Of a stretch of DNA of 64,000 nucleotides, positions 15,665 to 24,581 are shown piece after piece. The DNA is taken from NCBI GenBank assembly GCA_963731035.1, contig CAVSUY010000006.1, positions 124,001 to 188,000 of the forward strand, written 5' to 3'. Within the stretch, counting starts at the first letter, position 1. Every line of letters starts with the position of its first letter. A model generated the notes under the pieces. The model had not been told where the DNA came from, did no database searches, and saw only the letters and a program-made list of their open reading frames with translations. Both the position numbers and the translations under genes were made by a program. The stretch comes from JAANXG01 sp963731035 (GTDB lineage: Bacteria; Pseudomonadota; Gammaproteobacteria; Arenicellales; JAANXG01).

Positions 15665-16810
15665 ATGAACACCGACTTTCTCGACTGGCCGTTTTTCGAC
15701 GACCGCCACCGTGTCCTGCACCGGGAACTCGAATCCTGGTGCGTCGCCAACCTGCCGGTCGACCACGACGACGTCGACGCGGCCTGTCGAAACCTGGTGG
15801 CGATGCTCGGCGATGCCGGTTGGCTGGTCCACACCGCCAAAGATCCGGCCGCGCCGGCACCACTCGACGTGCGCACCCTGTGCCTGATCCGCGAGACCCT
15901 CGCCCGGCACGACGGCCTGGCCGACTTTGCGTTCGCCATGCAGGGACTGGGGACCGGCGCCCTCAGCCTGTTCGGCACTCCGGAGCAGCAGCGATGGCTG
16001 CCGCGGACGCGCGCCGGCCGCGCCATCGCCGCATTCGCGCTGACTGAGCCGAAATCGGGGTCGGACGTGGCCCACATCGAGGCCACCGCGGAGCGGGACG
16101 GCGATGGCTGGGTGCTGAACGGCGAGAAAACCTGGATATCGAACGGCGGTATCGCCGACCTGTACACCGTGTTCGCCCGCACCGGGGACGCGCCGGACGC
16201 CAAGGGACTGTCCGCGTTCCTGGTGCCCGGCGACGCTGAAGGGCTGCAGGTGGTCGAGCGGCTCGAGGTCATCGCCCCGCATCCGCTCGCCCGCATCCGG
16301 TTCGACAACCTCAGGCTGCCGTGTTCCGCGCTGATCGGCGAGCGCGGCCGGGGGTTCAAGATTGCGATGTCGGTGCTCGACGTGTTCCGCTCCACCGTTG
16401 GCGCCGCCGCGCTGGGTTTCGCCCGTCGCGCGCTGGACGAGACCGTCCACCGCGTCCGGAAGCGGGAGCTGTTCGGCGGGCCGCTGTCGGACCTGCAGAT
16501 GGTGCAGGGGCATGTCGCGGACATGGCGGTGGCGGTGGATGCGGCGGCGCTGCTGGTCTACCGCGCGGCCTGGACCAAGGACTCAGGCACCGAGCGGATC
16601 AGCCGGGAGGCGGCCATGGCCAAGCTGTTCGCCACCGACCAGGCCCAGGAGGTAATCGACCGCGCGGTGCAGCTTCACGGCGGCGACGGCGTGCGCCGCG
16701 GCCACGTGGTGGAGCGCCTGTACCGGGAGATCAGGGCGTTGCGCATCTACGAGGGTGCCTCGGACGTGCAGAGAGTGATTGTCGCCCGACAGACGCTGAG
16801 TGGAGGCTAG
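15665..16810 (+). CDS. Acyl-CoA dehydrogenase (aminobenzoyl-CoA operon)
   Basis: This is a 381-residue acyl-CoA dehydrogenase. FAD and substrate signatures are ALTEPKSGSDVAHIEATAER at about 125-145, WISNGGIADLYTVFART, and the C-terminal block HGGDGVRRGHVVERLYREIRALRIYEGASDVQR, which carries the usual catalytic-base region. Such an enzyme accompanies the 2-aminobenzoyl-CoA genes of Azoarcus evansii and would oxidise a saturated ring-derived CoA ester. Start ATG 15665 fits the family length. A REP pair replaces the normal upstream leader, leaving no Shine-Dalgarno, so translation level may be set by mRNA structure. Confidence 0.9.
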   Translation: MNTDFLDWPFFDDRHRVLHRELESWCVANLPVDHDDVDAACRNLVAMLGDAGWLVHTAKDPAAPAPLDVRTLCLIRETLARHDGLADFAFAMQGLGTGALSLFGTPEQQRWLPRTRAGRAIAAFALTEPKSGSDVAHIEATAERDGDGWVLNGEKTWISNGGIADLYTVFARTGDAPDAKGLSAFLVPGDAEGLQVVERLEVIAPHPLARIRFDNLRLPCSALIGERGRGFKIAMSVLDVFRSTVGAAALGFARRALDETVHRVRKRELFGGPLSDLQMVQGHVADMAVAVDAAALLVYRAAWTKDSGTERISREAAMAKLFATDQAQEVIDRAVQLHGGDGVRRGHVVERLYREIRALRIYEGASDVQRVIVARQTLSGG

Positions 16811-16850
16811 GACACCATGGTCGAGGCCGCAGAGCATCGAAACATCCACT

Positions 16851-16987
16851 TCGTCATTGCAAGACGCACAGCGACGACGCAGTCGAGAAATATTCGCCGC
16901 GGCCAGGCATCTGTGAGGCACTCCGCTGATTTCACGCAAGACATCTTTCTCTGGATTGCCACGGCCCTTCGGGCCTCGCAATGACGA
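16851..16987. repeat. Intergenic repeat, family C
   Basis: TCGTCATTGCAAGACGCACAGCG near 16851 is inverted at TGCCACGGCCCTTCGGGCCT...CGCAATGACGA ending at 16987. The type (ATTGCGAGGCCCGAAGGGCC) is widespread in proteobacterial spacers. A related sequence (GATTGCTTCGCTGCGCTTGC) occurs near 27560. No gene is seen in this gap. Confidence 0.5.
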
Positions 16988-17035
16988 GACAAGGAATGGA
17001 TCAACTTTTACCGACCTGACACATGGGTTAAGCCA

Positions 17036-18664
17036 ATGCTGGGACCAAGTGCACACACCGACACATTCTCCCGGGACAACCTGCCGCCGCCGGAGCAGTG
17101 GCCCGAATTCCTGCTCGACGGCTTGGAGTATCCCGACTACGTCAACGTCGCGGTGGAGCTCACCGACCGCATCGTCGCGAACGGCTGGGGCGACCACACG
17201 GCGCTGATCGGCAACGGCCGGCGGCGCACCTACAAGGAGCTCACCGACTGGACCAACCGCCTGGCCCACGCGCTGATCGAGGACTACGGTGTGCAGCCCG
17301 GCAACCGGGTGCTGATCCGTTCCGCCAACAACCCGGCCATGGTGGCCTGCTGGCTCGCCGCCACCAAGGCCGGTGCCGTGGCGGTAAACACCATGCCGAT
17401 GCTGCGGGCCGCCGAGCTGACCAGGATCGTCGACAAGGCGCAGGTAAAGCTGGCCCTGTGCGACACCCGCATCATGGACGAGCTGGTGGCGTGCGGGAAG
17501 AATAACAAGAACCTGGAAAAGATCGTCGGCTTCGACGGCACCGCCAACCACGACGCGGAACTCGACCGGGTGGCGCTCAACAAGCCGGTGGAGCTCGAGG
17601 CGGTGCACACCGGGCGCGACGACGTGGCGCTGCTGGCCTTCACTTCCGGGACCACGGGGGAGCCGAAGGGCACCATGCACTTCCATCGCGACCTGCTCAT
17701 GATCGCCGACGGTTACGCCAGGGAAGTGCTGGGTGTATCGCCCGAGGACGTGTTCGTCGGCTCGCCGCCGCTCGCTTTCACTTTCGGCCTCGGCGGCCTC
17801 GCGGTGTTCCCTTTGCGATTCGGCGCCACTGCGACGTTGCTCGAGAACGCCTCCCCGGCGAACATGGTGGACATCATCCAGACCTACAAGGCGACCATCT
17901 GCTTCACCGCGCCCACGGCTTATCGGGCGATGCTGAACGCGATGGAGGAGGGCGCCGACCTGTCGTCCCTGCGCCTCGCCGTGTCCGCGGGCGAGACCCT
18001 TCCCAAGCCCGTGTTCGAGGACTGGAACCGCAAAACCGGCAAGCCCATCCTCGACGGCATCGGCACCACCGAGTTGCTGCATATTTTCATCACCAACCGG
18101 GTGGAAGATGCACGGCCTGCGTGCACGGGGCGGCCGGTGTCCGGATACGTCGCCCGCGTGGTGGACGAGAATATGAACGAGAAGCCGCGCGGCGAGGTGG
18201 GCCGGCTCGCGGTGCGTGGGCCCACCGGCTGCCGCTACCTCAAGGACAGCCGTCAGAAAGGTTACGTCAAGGACGGCTGGAACCTGACCGGGGACGCCTT
18301 CATCCAGGACCAGGAGGGCCTGTTCCACTTCGCGGCCCGCACCGACGACATGATCGTCTCGTCCGGCTACAACATCGCCGGGCCCGAGGTCGAGGCGGCG
18401 CTGCTGTCGCACCCGGACGTCACCGAATGCGCGGTGATCGGTGCCCCGCACGAGGAACGGGGCCAGATCGTCGAGGCCTATGTGGTGCTGGCGGAGGGCG
18501 CGGAGCCGGGCGAGGCATGCGCCAAGCGCCTGCAGGAGCACGTCAAGAACTCTATCGCGCCGTACAAGTATCCGCGATCCGTGAAATTCCTCGACGCCTT
18601 GCCCAAGACCCAGACCGGAAAGATTCAGCGGTTCCGCCTGCGCGAGCAGGCCGCGGCCCGATGA
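17036..18664 (+). CDS. abmG: 2-Aminobenzoate-CoA ligase
   Basis: This 542-residue AMP-forming CoA ligase has the P-loop FTSGTTGEPKGTMHFHRD near residue 202, GIGTTELLHIFITN near 345, and the catalytic lysine in QTGKIQRFR near the C-terminus. It has an N-terminal extension and sequence blocks (DNLPPPEQWPEF) seen in 2-aminobenzoate-CoA ligases rather than benzoate ligases. It would activate anthranilate to 2-aminobenzoyl-CoA for the fused monooxygenase/reductase encoded upstream. The 226-bp gap from the acyl-CoA dehydrogenase holds a family C repeat, so a separate promoter is possible. The stop overlaps the ridA start. A different benzoate analogue cannot be excluded. Confidence 0.87.
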   Translation: MLGPSAHTDTFSRDNLPPPEQWPEFLLDGLEYPDYVNVAVELTDRIVANGWGDHTALIGNGRRRTYKELTDWTNRLAHALIEDYGVQPGNRVLIRSANNPAMVACWLAATKAGAVAVNTMPMLRAAELTRIVDKAQVKLALCDTRIMDELVACGKNNKNLEKIVGFDGTANHDAELDRVALNKPVELEAVHTGRDDVALLAFTSGTTGEPKGTMHFHRDLLMIADGYAREVLGVSPEDVFVGSPPLAFTFGLGGLAVFPLRFGATATLLENASPANMVDIIQTYKATICFTAPTAYRAMLNAMEEGADLSSLRLAVSAGETLPKPVFEDWNRKTGKPILDGIGTTELLHIFITNRVEDARPACTGRPVSGYVARVVDENMNEKPRGEVGRLAVRGPTGCRYLKDSRQKGYVKDGWNLTGDAFIQDQEGLFHFAARTDDMIVSSGYNIAGPEVEAALLSHPDVTECAVIGAPHEERGQIVEAYVVLAEGAEPGEACAKRLQEHVKNSIAPYKYPRSVKFLDALPKTQTGKIQRFRLREQAAAR

Positions 18665-19062
18665 GCGCGCAGCGCGCGCTGCATCCCGCAGGCTGGAAGA
18701 CGCCGAAAGGATATGCCAACGGCATTGTCGCCGAGGGCAAGGGCATCTATCTTGGCGGTCAGATCGGCTGGAACCGGGACCAGGAGTTCGAGAGCACCGA
18801 CTTCGTGGCTCAGGTCGAGCAGACCCTGCGTAATATCGTGGAGATTCTGAAGGAGGCAGGCGCACGCCCGGAACACCTGGTGCGACTGAGCTGGTTCGTG
18901 CTCGACAAGCGCGAGTACCTGGACCGGCTGCAGGAAATCGGTGCCGCGTACCGAAAGGTCATCGGCAAGCACTACCCGGCGATGTCGCTGGTCCAGGTCG
19001 GCGCCCTGGTGGAAGACGAGGCCCGGGTCGAGATCGAAGCTACTGCCGTTCTGCCGTCGTGA
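18661..19062 (+). CDS. RidA family enamine/imine deaminase
   Basis: This is a 133-residue RidA (YjgF/UK114) family protein with PKGYANGIVAEGKGIYLGGQIGWN and LVRLSWFVLDKREY, ending in VQVGALVEDEARVEIEATAVLP. The conserved arginine usually found near residue 105 appears as part of a divergent VEDEARVEIE stretch, so it is a subfamily member rather than canonical RidA. RidA proteins hydrolyse reactive enamines and imines to ketones. Coupled by a four-base overlap to the aminobenzoate ligase, it is well placed to deaminate an imino or enamine intermediate derived from the anthranilate amino group. That role is inferred from context. Confidence 0.87.
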   Translation: MSAQRALHPAGWKTPKGYANGIVAEGKGIYLGGQIGWNRDQEFESTDFVAQVEQTLRNIVEILKEAGARPEHLVRLSWFVLDKREYLDRLQEIGAAYRKVIGKHYPAMSLVQVGALVEDEARVEIEATAVLPS

Positions 19063-19236
19063 GACAATCGCCGGCATGAACTCCGACTTGCACCGGACCG
19101 GGGCTCGCTGACGCGAACGTGAAGAACGTGCTCACCGGCGACGCCACATCTGTTTCTATAGCCCCCGGCACCATATGTGTCGGTACCGGCCACGGTGTTG
19201 CCCTGGTTATTGAATGAACGTAGGCCGGGCCTTCCT

Positions 19237-20484
19237 ATGACATTGGAACCCATTCGTCGCCCCGTCGCGGGCATCGGCGAGATCGCGTCCGAGTTCTCCG
19301 CTTCGCAGTTCGCCCATGCCTTTATCGCGTTGGTGTTCGCCGCCTCGGCCCCGGTGGCCATCATTCTCGGCGTCGGCGTCGCGGGCGGCTTGGGCGAATC
19401 CGACCTGGCGTCCTGGATTTTCGCCGCCTTCGCGTTGAACGGGCTGCTCACGATCGTCGTGTCGCTGCTGTACCGAATGCCGTTGGCGTTCTTCTGGACC
19501 ATCCCCGGAACGGTGCTGGTCGGTCCCGCGCTGGGCCACCTCGGCTTTGCCGAAGTGATCGGTGCGTTCTACGCGACCGGGGTGCTGCTGCTGGTCCTCG
19601 GCCTTACGGGAACCGTGCGGCGGGTGATGGCGTATCTGCCCATGCCGATCATCATGGCCATGGTAGCCGGGGTCTTTCTGCGTTTCGGCCTGGACTGGAT
19701 CGACGCATTCACCAAGGACCTGTGGATCGTCGCACCGATGACGGCGACCTTCTTCCTGCTGCCGCTGTGGCCGGCGGCTTCCCGGCGGGTGCCACCGATG
19801 ATTGGCGTCCTGGTCGTTGGTGCGGTTGCCCTGGTGCTGACGGGAGAGATGCCTTCGCCATCGGGGCACCTGGCCGGCGGCGCGGCAGGATGGCTGGCGA
19901 CCCCCAATGTGTACGTCCCGGTGTTTTCACTGCGCGCCATGGTCGAACTGGTGGTGCCGCTGGCGATTACCGTCATTGCCGCGCAGAACGCCCAGGGCAT
20001 CGCCATCCTGCAGGCCGCCGGCCACCGGCCGCCGGTCAACACCATCACCACGAGCTGCGGCCTCCTGTCGCTGGCCACGGCGGCGTTCGGTGCTGTGTCC
20101 ACCTGCCTGACCGGCCCGGTCAACGCGATCCTGGTCTCGGGCGGCGAGCACCGCGGCCAGTACACCGCCGCGATCGCGGTGGGCGTGCTGGCGGTTGTTT
20201 TCGGCTGCTTGTCGCCGCTGTTCACGAACCTGATGCTGGCAATGCCGCCGGCTTTCATTGCCACTCTGGCCGGGCTGGCGCTGCTGCGCGTATTGCAGAA
20301 CGCCTTTCGGGTATCTTTCGAGGGTCGCTTCACCTTGGGCGCGTTAGTCACCTTCCTGGTTACTCTCGCCAACCATCCCATCTATAACGTCGGCGCGCCG
20401 TTCTGGGGACTCGTGTTCGGCTTCGCCGCGAGCTGGCTGCTGGAGCGATCGGACTTTTCGCAGGAGGCACAGGAGCGGGCGTAA
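19237..20484 (+). CDS. benE: BenE family benzoate/H+ symporter
   Basis: This is a 415-residue integral membrane protein with about 12 hydrophobic segments and the BenE-type block FAPVAIILGVGVAGG-like near residue 40, then PVNAILVSGGEHRGQYTAA near residue 300. BenE proteins import benzoate with protons. Here it lies between the anthranilate and salicylate operons, so the transported acid could be any of these. I chose ATG 19237 (MTLEPIRRPVAG); a GTG at 19177 would add 20 residues of no family likeness. The 174-bp gap upstream may contain a promoter, but I see no strong one. Confidence 0.88.
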   Translation: MTLEPIRRPVAGIGEIASEFSASQFAHAFIALVFAASAPVAIILGVGVAGGLGESDLASWIFAAFALNGLLTIVVSLLYRMPLAFFWTIPGTVLVGPALGHLGFAEVIGAFYATGVLLLVLGLTGTVRRVMAYLPMPIIMAMVAGVFLRFGLDWIDAFTKDLWIVAPMTATFFLLPLWPAASRRVPPMIGVLVVGAVALVLTGEMPSPSGHLAGGAAGWLATPNVYVPVFSLRAMVELVVPLAITVIAAQNAQGIAILQAAGHRPPVNTITTSCGLLSLATAAFGAVSTCLTGPVNAILVSGGEHRGQYTAAIAVGVLAVVFGCLSPLFTNLMLAMPPAFIATLAGLALLRVLQNAFRVSFEGRFTLGALVTFLVTLANHPIYNVGAPFWGLVFGFAASWLLERSDFSQEAQERA

Positions 20485-20505
20485 TATGTTGCGAAAAGGA
20501 CGGTT

Positions 20506-21663
20506 GTGAATCCACCCATGCGAGTCTCCATCCTGGGCGCCGGGCCCGCGGGCCTGTACGCCGCCATTCTATTGAAGCGCCGCCGTCCCGATATCCGGGT
20601 GCGCGTGGTCGAACAGAATCCTTCCGGCGCGACCTTCGGCTTCGGCGTCGTGTTCTCCGACAAGGCGCTGGCGTTCCTCGAAGATGACGACCCGGAGACC
20701 GCGGCGCTCATCGAGCCGGCCCTGGAACGCTGGTCGGACATCACCGTGGTGCACCGGGGCGAGCGCATCGCCATCGACGGCGTGGGCTTCGCGGCCATCA
20801 GCCGCCTGGAACTGCTGGCCCTGCTGCGCCAGCGCGCTGCCGAACTCGGCGTGCATCCGGAGTACGAGACCCGGATCGAGCACCTCGCAGAGGTGGAGCC
20901 CGCGGACCTGATCATCGGCGCCGATGGCCTGAACTCCCGGGTCCGCGCCGCTGCACCCGAAGTGTATGGCGAATTCCTGGAATACCTCGACAACCGGTTC
21001 ATCTGGTACGGGGCCGAGCGCGAGTTCGATACCCTCACCCAGACGTTCGTGGACACCCGCTTCGGGCCCATGAACGCCCACCATTACCGCTACGCGCCCG
21101 GCCGCAGCACCTTCATCATCGAGATGACTCCCCCGGTCTTCGAGGCGACCGGCTTCGCCGGCATGGCCGAGCCGGATTACCGGCGAGTCTGCGCGGAGTG
21201 CTTCGACGGGGCCCTCGAAGGGGCGCGGCTCGTTGCCAACAACTCGGTGTGGCGCCGGTTTCCGGTGCTGCGCTGCCGGCGCTGGCACCATGGCAAGCAC
21301 GTTCTGGTGGGAGACGCCCTGCACACCGCCCATTTCTCCATCGGCTCCGGCACCCGCCTGGCGATGGAGGACGTGGCGGCGATGGTCCGGGCGCTGGAAA
21401 CCCACGACTGGGACCCGGCCGCGGCGCTGCCCGTATACCAGGCGCAGCGCGAGCCCATTCTCGACAAGATCGTGGCGGCAGCGCGCCGATCCGCCGATTG
21501 GTACGAGCACTTCGACCAGCACATGGCGCTGGCGCCCTGGGAGTTTGCCCTCCGCTACATCCGACGCGGCGGGCGGGTGGACGCCAAGCGTCTTCGCCGG
21601 CTTGCGCCGCGCTTCAGCGCTGAGTTGCAGCGGCGGGGCGTCGACATGGAGCAGGTCGCATGA
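20506..21663 (+). CDS. Salicylyl-CoA 5-hydroxylase-like FAD monooxygenase
   Basis: This is a 385-residue class A flavoprotein monooxygenase. The FAD motif LGAGPAGLYAAILLKRR lies at about 10-26, IIGADGLNSRVRAAAPEVYG near 137, and LVGDALHTAHFSIGSGTRLAMED near 267. It is clearly homologous to the first half of the fused enzyme at 11165 but lacks the reductase domain. That is the form of salicylyl-CoA 5-hydroxylase (SdgC of Streptomyces). Followed by a CoA ligase and gentisate dioxygenase, it fits hydroxylation of salicylyl-CoA to gentisyl-CoA. The GTG start at 20506 has AAGGA five bases before it; ATG 20518 is the alternative. Confidence 0.8.
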   Translation: MNPPMRVSILGAGPAGLYAAILLKRRRPDIRVRVVEQNPSGATFGFGVVFSDKALAFLEDDDPETAALIEPALERWSDITVVHRGERIAIDGVGFAAISRLELLALLRQRAAELGVHPEYETRIEHLAEVEPADLIIGADGLNSRVRAAAPEVYGEFLEYLDNRFIWYGAEREFDTLTQTFVDTRFGPMNAHHYRYAPGRSTFIIEMTPPVFEATGFAGMAEPDYRRVCAECFDGALEGARLVANNSVWRRFPVLRCRRWHHGKHVLVGDALHTAHFSIGSGTRLAMEDVAAMVRALETHDWDPAAALPVYQAQREPILDKIVAAARRSADWYEHFDQHMALAPWEFALRYIRRGGRVDAKRLRRLAPRFSAELQRRGVDMEQVA

Positions 21664-23255
21664 GCCCCCGGAACACCGAGGCCCGGCTGGCCAACGATAT
21701 CGGCTTCTCGCTGCCGGAGCGCTACAACGCCTCGGACCTGCTCTACGGCCACCTGGAAACTCGCGGCGAGCGCCCGGCCGTGATCTGTGACGCCGGCACC
21801 TGGTCCTACCGGGAACTGGCGGACGAGGCGTCGCGCGTCGGCAACACGCTGCTCGCGCTGGGCGCCAAGCCGGGTGACCGGGTGCTGTTGTGCCTGGACG
21901 ACGAGCCGGCCTGTCCGGCCACGATCATGGGCGCGATGCGGGCCGGGCTGGTGGCGGTGCTGGTCAACACCTTGTCGCCGCCGGACTTGATCCGGTTCTT
22001 CCTGGAGGACAGCGAAGCGCGCGTTGCGGTGGTCTCATCCGCCTTCAGCGGCCTGTTCACCGACGAAACCCTGCGCGGCACGCCCTGCCGGGCGGTGCTC
22101 GTCACCGGCCCGCAAGCGGGCGGTCATCACGATTGGGGCGCGGTAAGGGAGGCCTCGCCCGATCTGACGCAGGCGCCGACTACCCCGGAGGACATGGCCT
22201 TCTGGATGTACTCATCCGGCTCAACCGGCAGGCCGAAGGCGGTGGTGCACCGGCACGCGGATCCGGCCTACACCGCGGCGAGCTACGCCCGGCACATCCT
22301 GCAGATCCGTGAGAACGATGTCTGCTTCTCGGCGCCCAAGATCTTCTTCGCCTACGGCTTCGGCAACTCCATCACCTTCCCCATGTCGGTGGGCGCCTGC
22401 ACAGTGCTGATGGCGGGACGGCCGCAACCGGCGGCCGTCTTCGATCAGATCACGCGCCACCGGCCGACGCTGCTGTTTGCGCTGCCGACACTGTATACCG
22501 CGCTGGTCCGCAGCGAGGCGGCGGCCGGCGCCGACCTCGGCTCGGTTCGCCTGTGCATTTCGGCGGCGGAGATCCTGTCGGAGGACGTTGCGAAGTCGTG
22601 GCAGGCCCGCTTCGGCCATGCCATCATCGAGGGTCTGGGCTCTACCGAGATGCTTCACATCTATCTTTCCAATGACGAGCAGGTGCGCAAAAGCGGCTCG
22701 GCAGGTCGCGTGGTGCCCGGCTATGCCGTCAAGCTGACCGACGTCGCCGGGGAAAAGGAAGTCGGACCGGGCGAGGAGGGCGTGATGTCCGTGTGCGGGT
22801 CCTCCGCGGCGCGGGTGTACCGGGGCCGGCCGGACAAGACCGCCGAGACCATGCGCGGCGAATGGATGTATACGGGAGACCGCTTCGTTCGCGACGCCGA
22901 CGGCTTTTTCTTTTTCAAGGGCCGCGCCGATGACCTGGTGAAGGTGTCCGGCCAGTGGGTCTATCCGCTGGAGGTGGAACTGGCCCTGGCGGAACACCCC
23001 AAGGTGCACGAATGCTGCGTCCAGGCGCTGCCTCTGCCGGATCAGCGGATGACCCTGCACGCCTGGGTCGTGCCGGCCGCCGGCATCGATCCCGGCGAGA
23101 CGCTGGTCAAGGAGCTGCAGGCCTACGTCAAGTCGGTGCTGCTTTCATATAAATACCCACGCCGGGTCGAGTTCGTGGAGTCGCTGCCCAAGACGGGCAC
23201 CGGTAAGATCGATCGGCAAGCCCTGAGGAACCGTGTAAACGATGCCGCGTCCTGA
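21660..23255 (+). CDS. Aromatic acid-CoA ligase (probable salicylate-CoA ligase)
   Basis: This is a 531-residue AMP-forming CoA ligase close in pattern to the benzoate-CoA ligase at 3798: YSSGSTGRPKAVVHRH near residue 183, FFAYGFGNSITFPMSVG, GLGSTEMLHIYLSN, and the catalytic lysine in GTGKIDRQAL near residue 520. The start overlaps the monooxygenase stop by four bases, so the pair is translated together. In context it would make salicylyl-CoA for the 5-hydroxylase. Because its motifs are benzoate-ligase-like, benzoate or a hydroxybenzoate isomer cannot be excluded. It is followed by a REP copy and a MITE-like insertion before the dioxygenase gene. Confidence 0.82.
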   Translation: MSPRNTEARLANDIGFSLPERYNASDLLYGHLETRGERPAVICDAGTWSYRELADEASRVGNTLLALGAKPGDRVLLCLDDEPACPATIMGAMRAGLVAVLVNTLSPPDLIRFFLEDSEARVAVVSSAFSGLFTDETLRGTPCRAVLVTGPQAGGHHDWGAVREASPDLTQAPTTPEDMAFWMYSSGSTGRPKAVVHRHADPAYTAASYARHILQIRENDVCFSAPKIFFAYGFGNSITFPMSVGACTVLMAGRPQPAAVFDQITRHRPTLLFALPTLYTALVRSEAAAGADLGSVRLCISAAEILSEDVAKSWQARFGHAIIEGLGSTEMLHIYLSNDEQVRKSGSAGRVVPGYAVKLTDVAGEKEVGPGEEGVMSVCGSSAARVYRGRPDKTAETMRGEWMYTGDRFVRDADGFFFFKGRADDLVKVSGQWVYPLEVELALAEHPKVHECCVQALPLPDQRMTLHAWVVPAAGIDPGETLVKELQAYVKSVLLSYKYPRRVEFVESLPKTGTGKIDRQALRNRVNDAAS

Positions 23256-23271
23256 GACTATGGCATGTCTT

Positions 23272-23294
23272 GTAGGGGCGGCTTCAGCCGCGAT
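23272..23294 (+). repeat. Single REP-like unit, family A (degenerate)
   Basis: GTAGGGGCGGCTTCAGCCGC, continuing to 23294, is a family A unit with one change. It lies 30 bp before a MITE-like element, and the oppositely oriented unit lies just beyond the element at 23488. Confidence 0.6.
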
Positions 23295-23326
23295 CCCTCT
23301 GCGATTGCGCCGCTCGGGAACATTGT

Positions 23327-23485
23327 CTAGCAGGCTGTTGAAAAACAGCCTGCTAGTGTGAGACAGGGACGTCTCGCCGCGAATCAAGCACTGTAAGTGC
23401 TTGATTCGGCGTAGCCGAGTGCGGACAGGCGCCGCGCCCGGCGCGTTGAAAAAGGCCAGGATGGCGTTTTTCAACATCCTGCTAG
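23327..23485. mobile_element. MITE-like element, 159 bp, CTAGCAGG ends
   Basis: The ends are a 20-bp inverted repeat with one mismatch: CTAGCAGGCTGTTGAAAAAC at 23327-23346 and the complement of CTAGCAGGATGTTGAAAAAC at 23466-23485. The left end also forms its own 13-bp hairpin with the following AACAGCCTGCTAG. A further hairpin (AATCAAGCACT / AGTGCTTGATT) lies near 23391-23415. There is no transposase. TGTTGAAAAAC ends recall insertion sequences of the IS1182 type, from memory. It sits between two family A REP units in the ligase-to-dioxygenase gap. Confidence 0.65.
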
Positions 23486-23487
23486 GG

Positions 23488-23516
23488 AATCGCGGCTGAA
23501 GCCGCTCCTACAATCC
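23488..23516 (-). repeat. Single REP-like unit, family A
   Basis: AATCGCGGCTGAAGCCGCTC, with the usual ACAATCC tail, directly abuts the right end of the MITE-like element. It ends in CCGGAG, which supplies the ribosome binding site of the gentisate dioxygenase. Confidence 0.7.
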
Positions 23517-23527
23517 GGAGATTGAGA

Positions 23528-24580
23528 ATGCCGCTCGATAAACGAACCGAAAGCCCGGACCGCAAGGCCTTTTACGAGGCCATCGCTCCGGAAAACCTGC
23601 GTGCGCTGTGGCCGGTACTCGGCGAGCTGGTGACGCGCCGCCCGGTCAGCGGCTGCAAGCCTCACCTGTGGGGCTACGACAAGGTGCGCGCGCGCCTGCT
23701 GGAGGCCTCGCACCTGATCACTGCCGAGGAGGCGGAGCGGCGGGTGCTGATCCTGGAGAACCCGGGATTGGCGGGCAGCTCGCGCGCCACCACTTCGCTG
23801 TACGCCGGCGTGCAGCTCGTCATGCCCGGTGAGGTGGCGCCGGCGCATCGCCACAGCCAGTCCGCCCTGCGCTTCGTGCTCGAAGCCGATGCTGGCAGCT
23901 ACACATCGGTGGGTGGCGAGAAGACGGACATGCACTACGGCGACTTCGTCATCACTCCCAACTGGGCGTGGCACGACCACGGCAACGATGGCGCGGCGCC
24001 GGTGCTGTGGCTGGACGGCCTCGACATTCCCCTGGTGCAGTTCCTGGACGCCTCCTTCGCCGAGCGCGCGCCCGATGCACGCCAGGCCGTCGACAAGCCC
24101 ACCGGTGACAGTCTCGCCCGCTACGGCGCCAACATGCTGCCGGTGGACCATGTACGCAGCACGCACACTTCGCCCATCTTCAACTATCCCTACGACCGCT
24201 CGCGGGAGGCCCTGGAAGTGATGCGGCGGCGTGATGAATGGGATGCCTGCCATGGCCTGAAGATGCGCTACGTCAACCCGGAGGACGGCGGCTGGGCCAT
24301 GCCCACCATCGGCGCCATGTTGCAGCTCCTGCCTGCCGGCTTCACCAGTGAAAGTTACTGCAGCAGTGACGCTACCGTGTTCGCCGGCGTCGAGGGCCGT
24401 GGCCGCGCGCGAATCGCGGGGCAGGTGTTCGAGTGGGGGGCAAGGGACGTGTTTGTCTGCCCGAGCTGGCACGAGATCGTGCACGAGGTCGAGCAGGATG
24501 CGGTGCTGTTCAGCTACTCGGACCGGCCCGTGCAGGAGAAGCTCGGCTTGTGGCGGGAAGCGCGCGGAGATGATGAATGA
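23528..24580 (+). CDS. Gentisate 1,2-dioxygenase
   Basis: This is a 350-residue bicupin dioxygenase. The N-terminal cupin carries the iron ligands in PAHRHSQSALRF (His107, His109) and WAWHDH (His149, His151). The C-terminal cupin (TIGAMLQLLPAGFTSESYCS onwards) is degenerate in metal residues, as usual for the family. It opens gentisate (2,5-dihydroxybenzoate) to maleylpyruvate with O2. ATG 23528 follows GGAG at a seven-base spacing, with the GGAG coming from the tail of a REP unit; a TTG six bases earlier is less likely. The isomerase and hydrolase for the next steps follow directly. Confidence 0.92.
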   Translation: MPLDKRTESPDRKAFYEAIAPENLRALWPVLGELVTRRPVSGCKPHLWGYDKVRARLLEASHLITAEEAERRVLILENPGLAGSSRATTSLYAGVQLVMPGEVAPAHRHSQSALRFVLEADAGSYTSVGGEKTDMHYGDFVITPNWAWHDHGNDGAAPVLWLDGLDIPLVQFLDASFAERAPDARQAVDKPTGDSLARYGANMLPVDHVRSTHTSPIFNYPYDRSREALEVMRRRDEWDACHGLKMRYVNPEDGGWAMPTIGAMLQLLPAGFTSESYCSSDATVFAGVEGRGRARIAGQVFEWGARDVFVCPSWHEIVHEVEQDAVLFSYSDRPVQEKLGLWREARGDDE

Positions 24581-24581
24581 T

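Noticed and set aside
16583..18865. Long minus-strand open frame opposite the aminobenzoate ligase
   Set aside because: It covers parts of two plus-strand genes and a repeat-filled spacer; no domain is visible.
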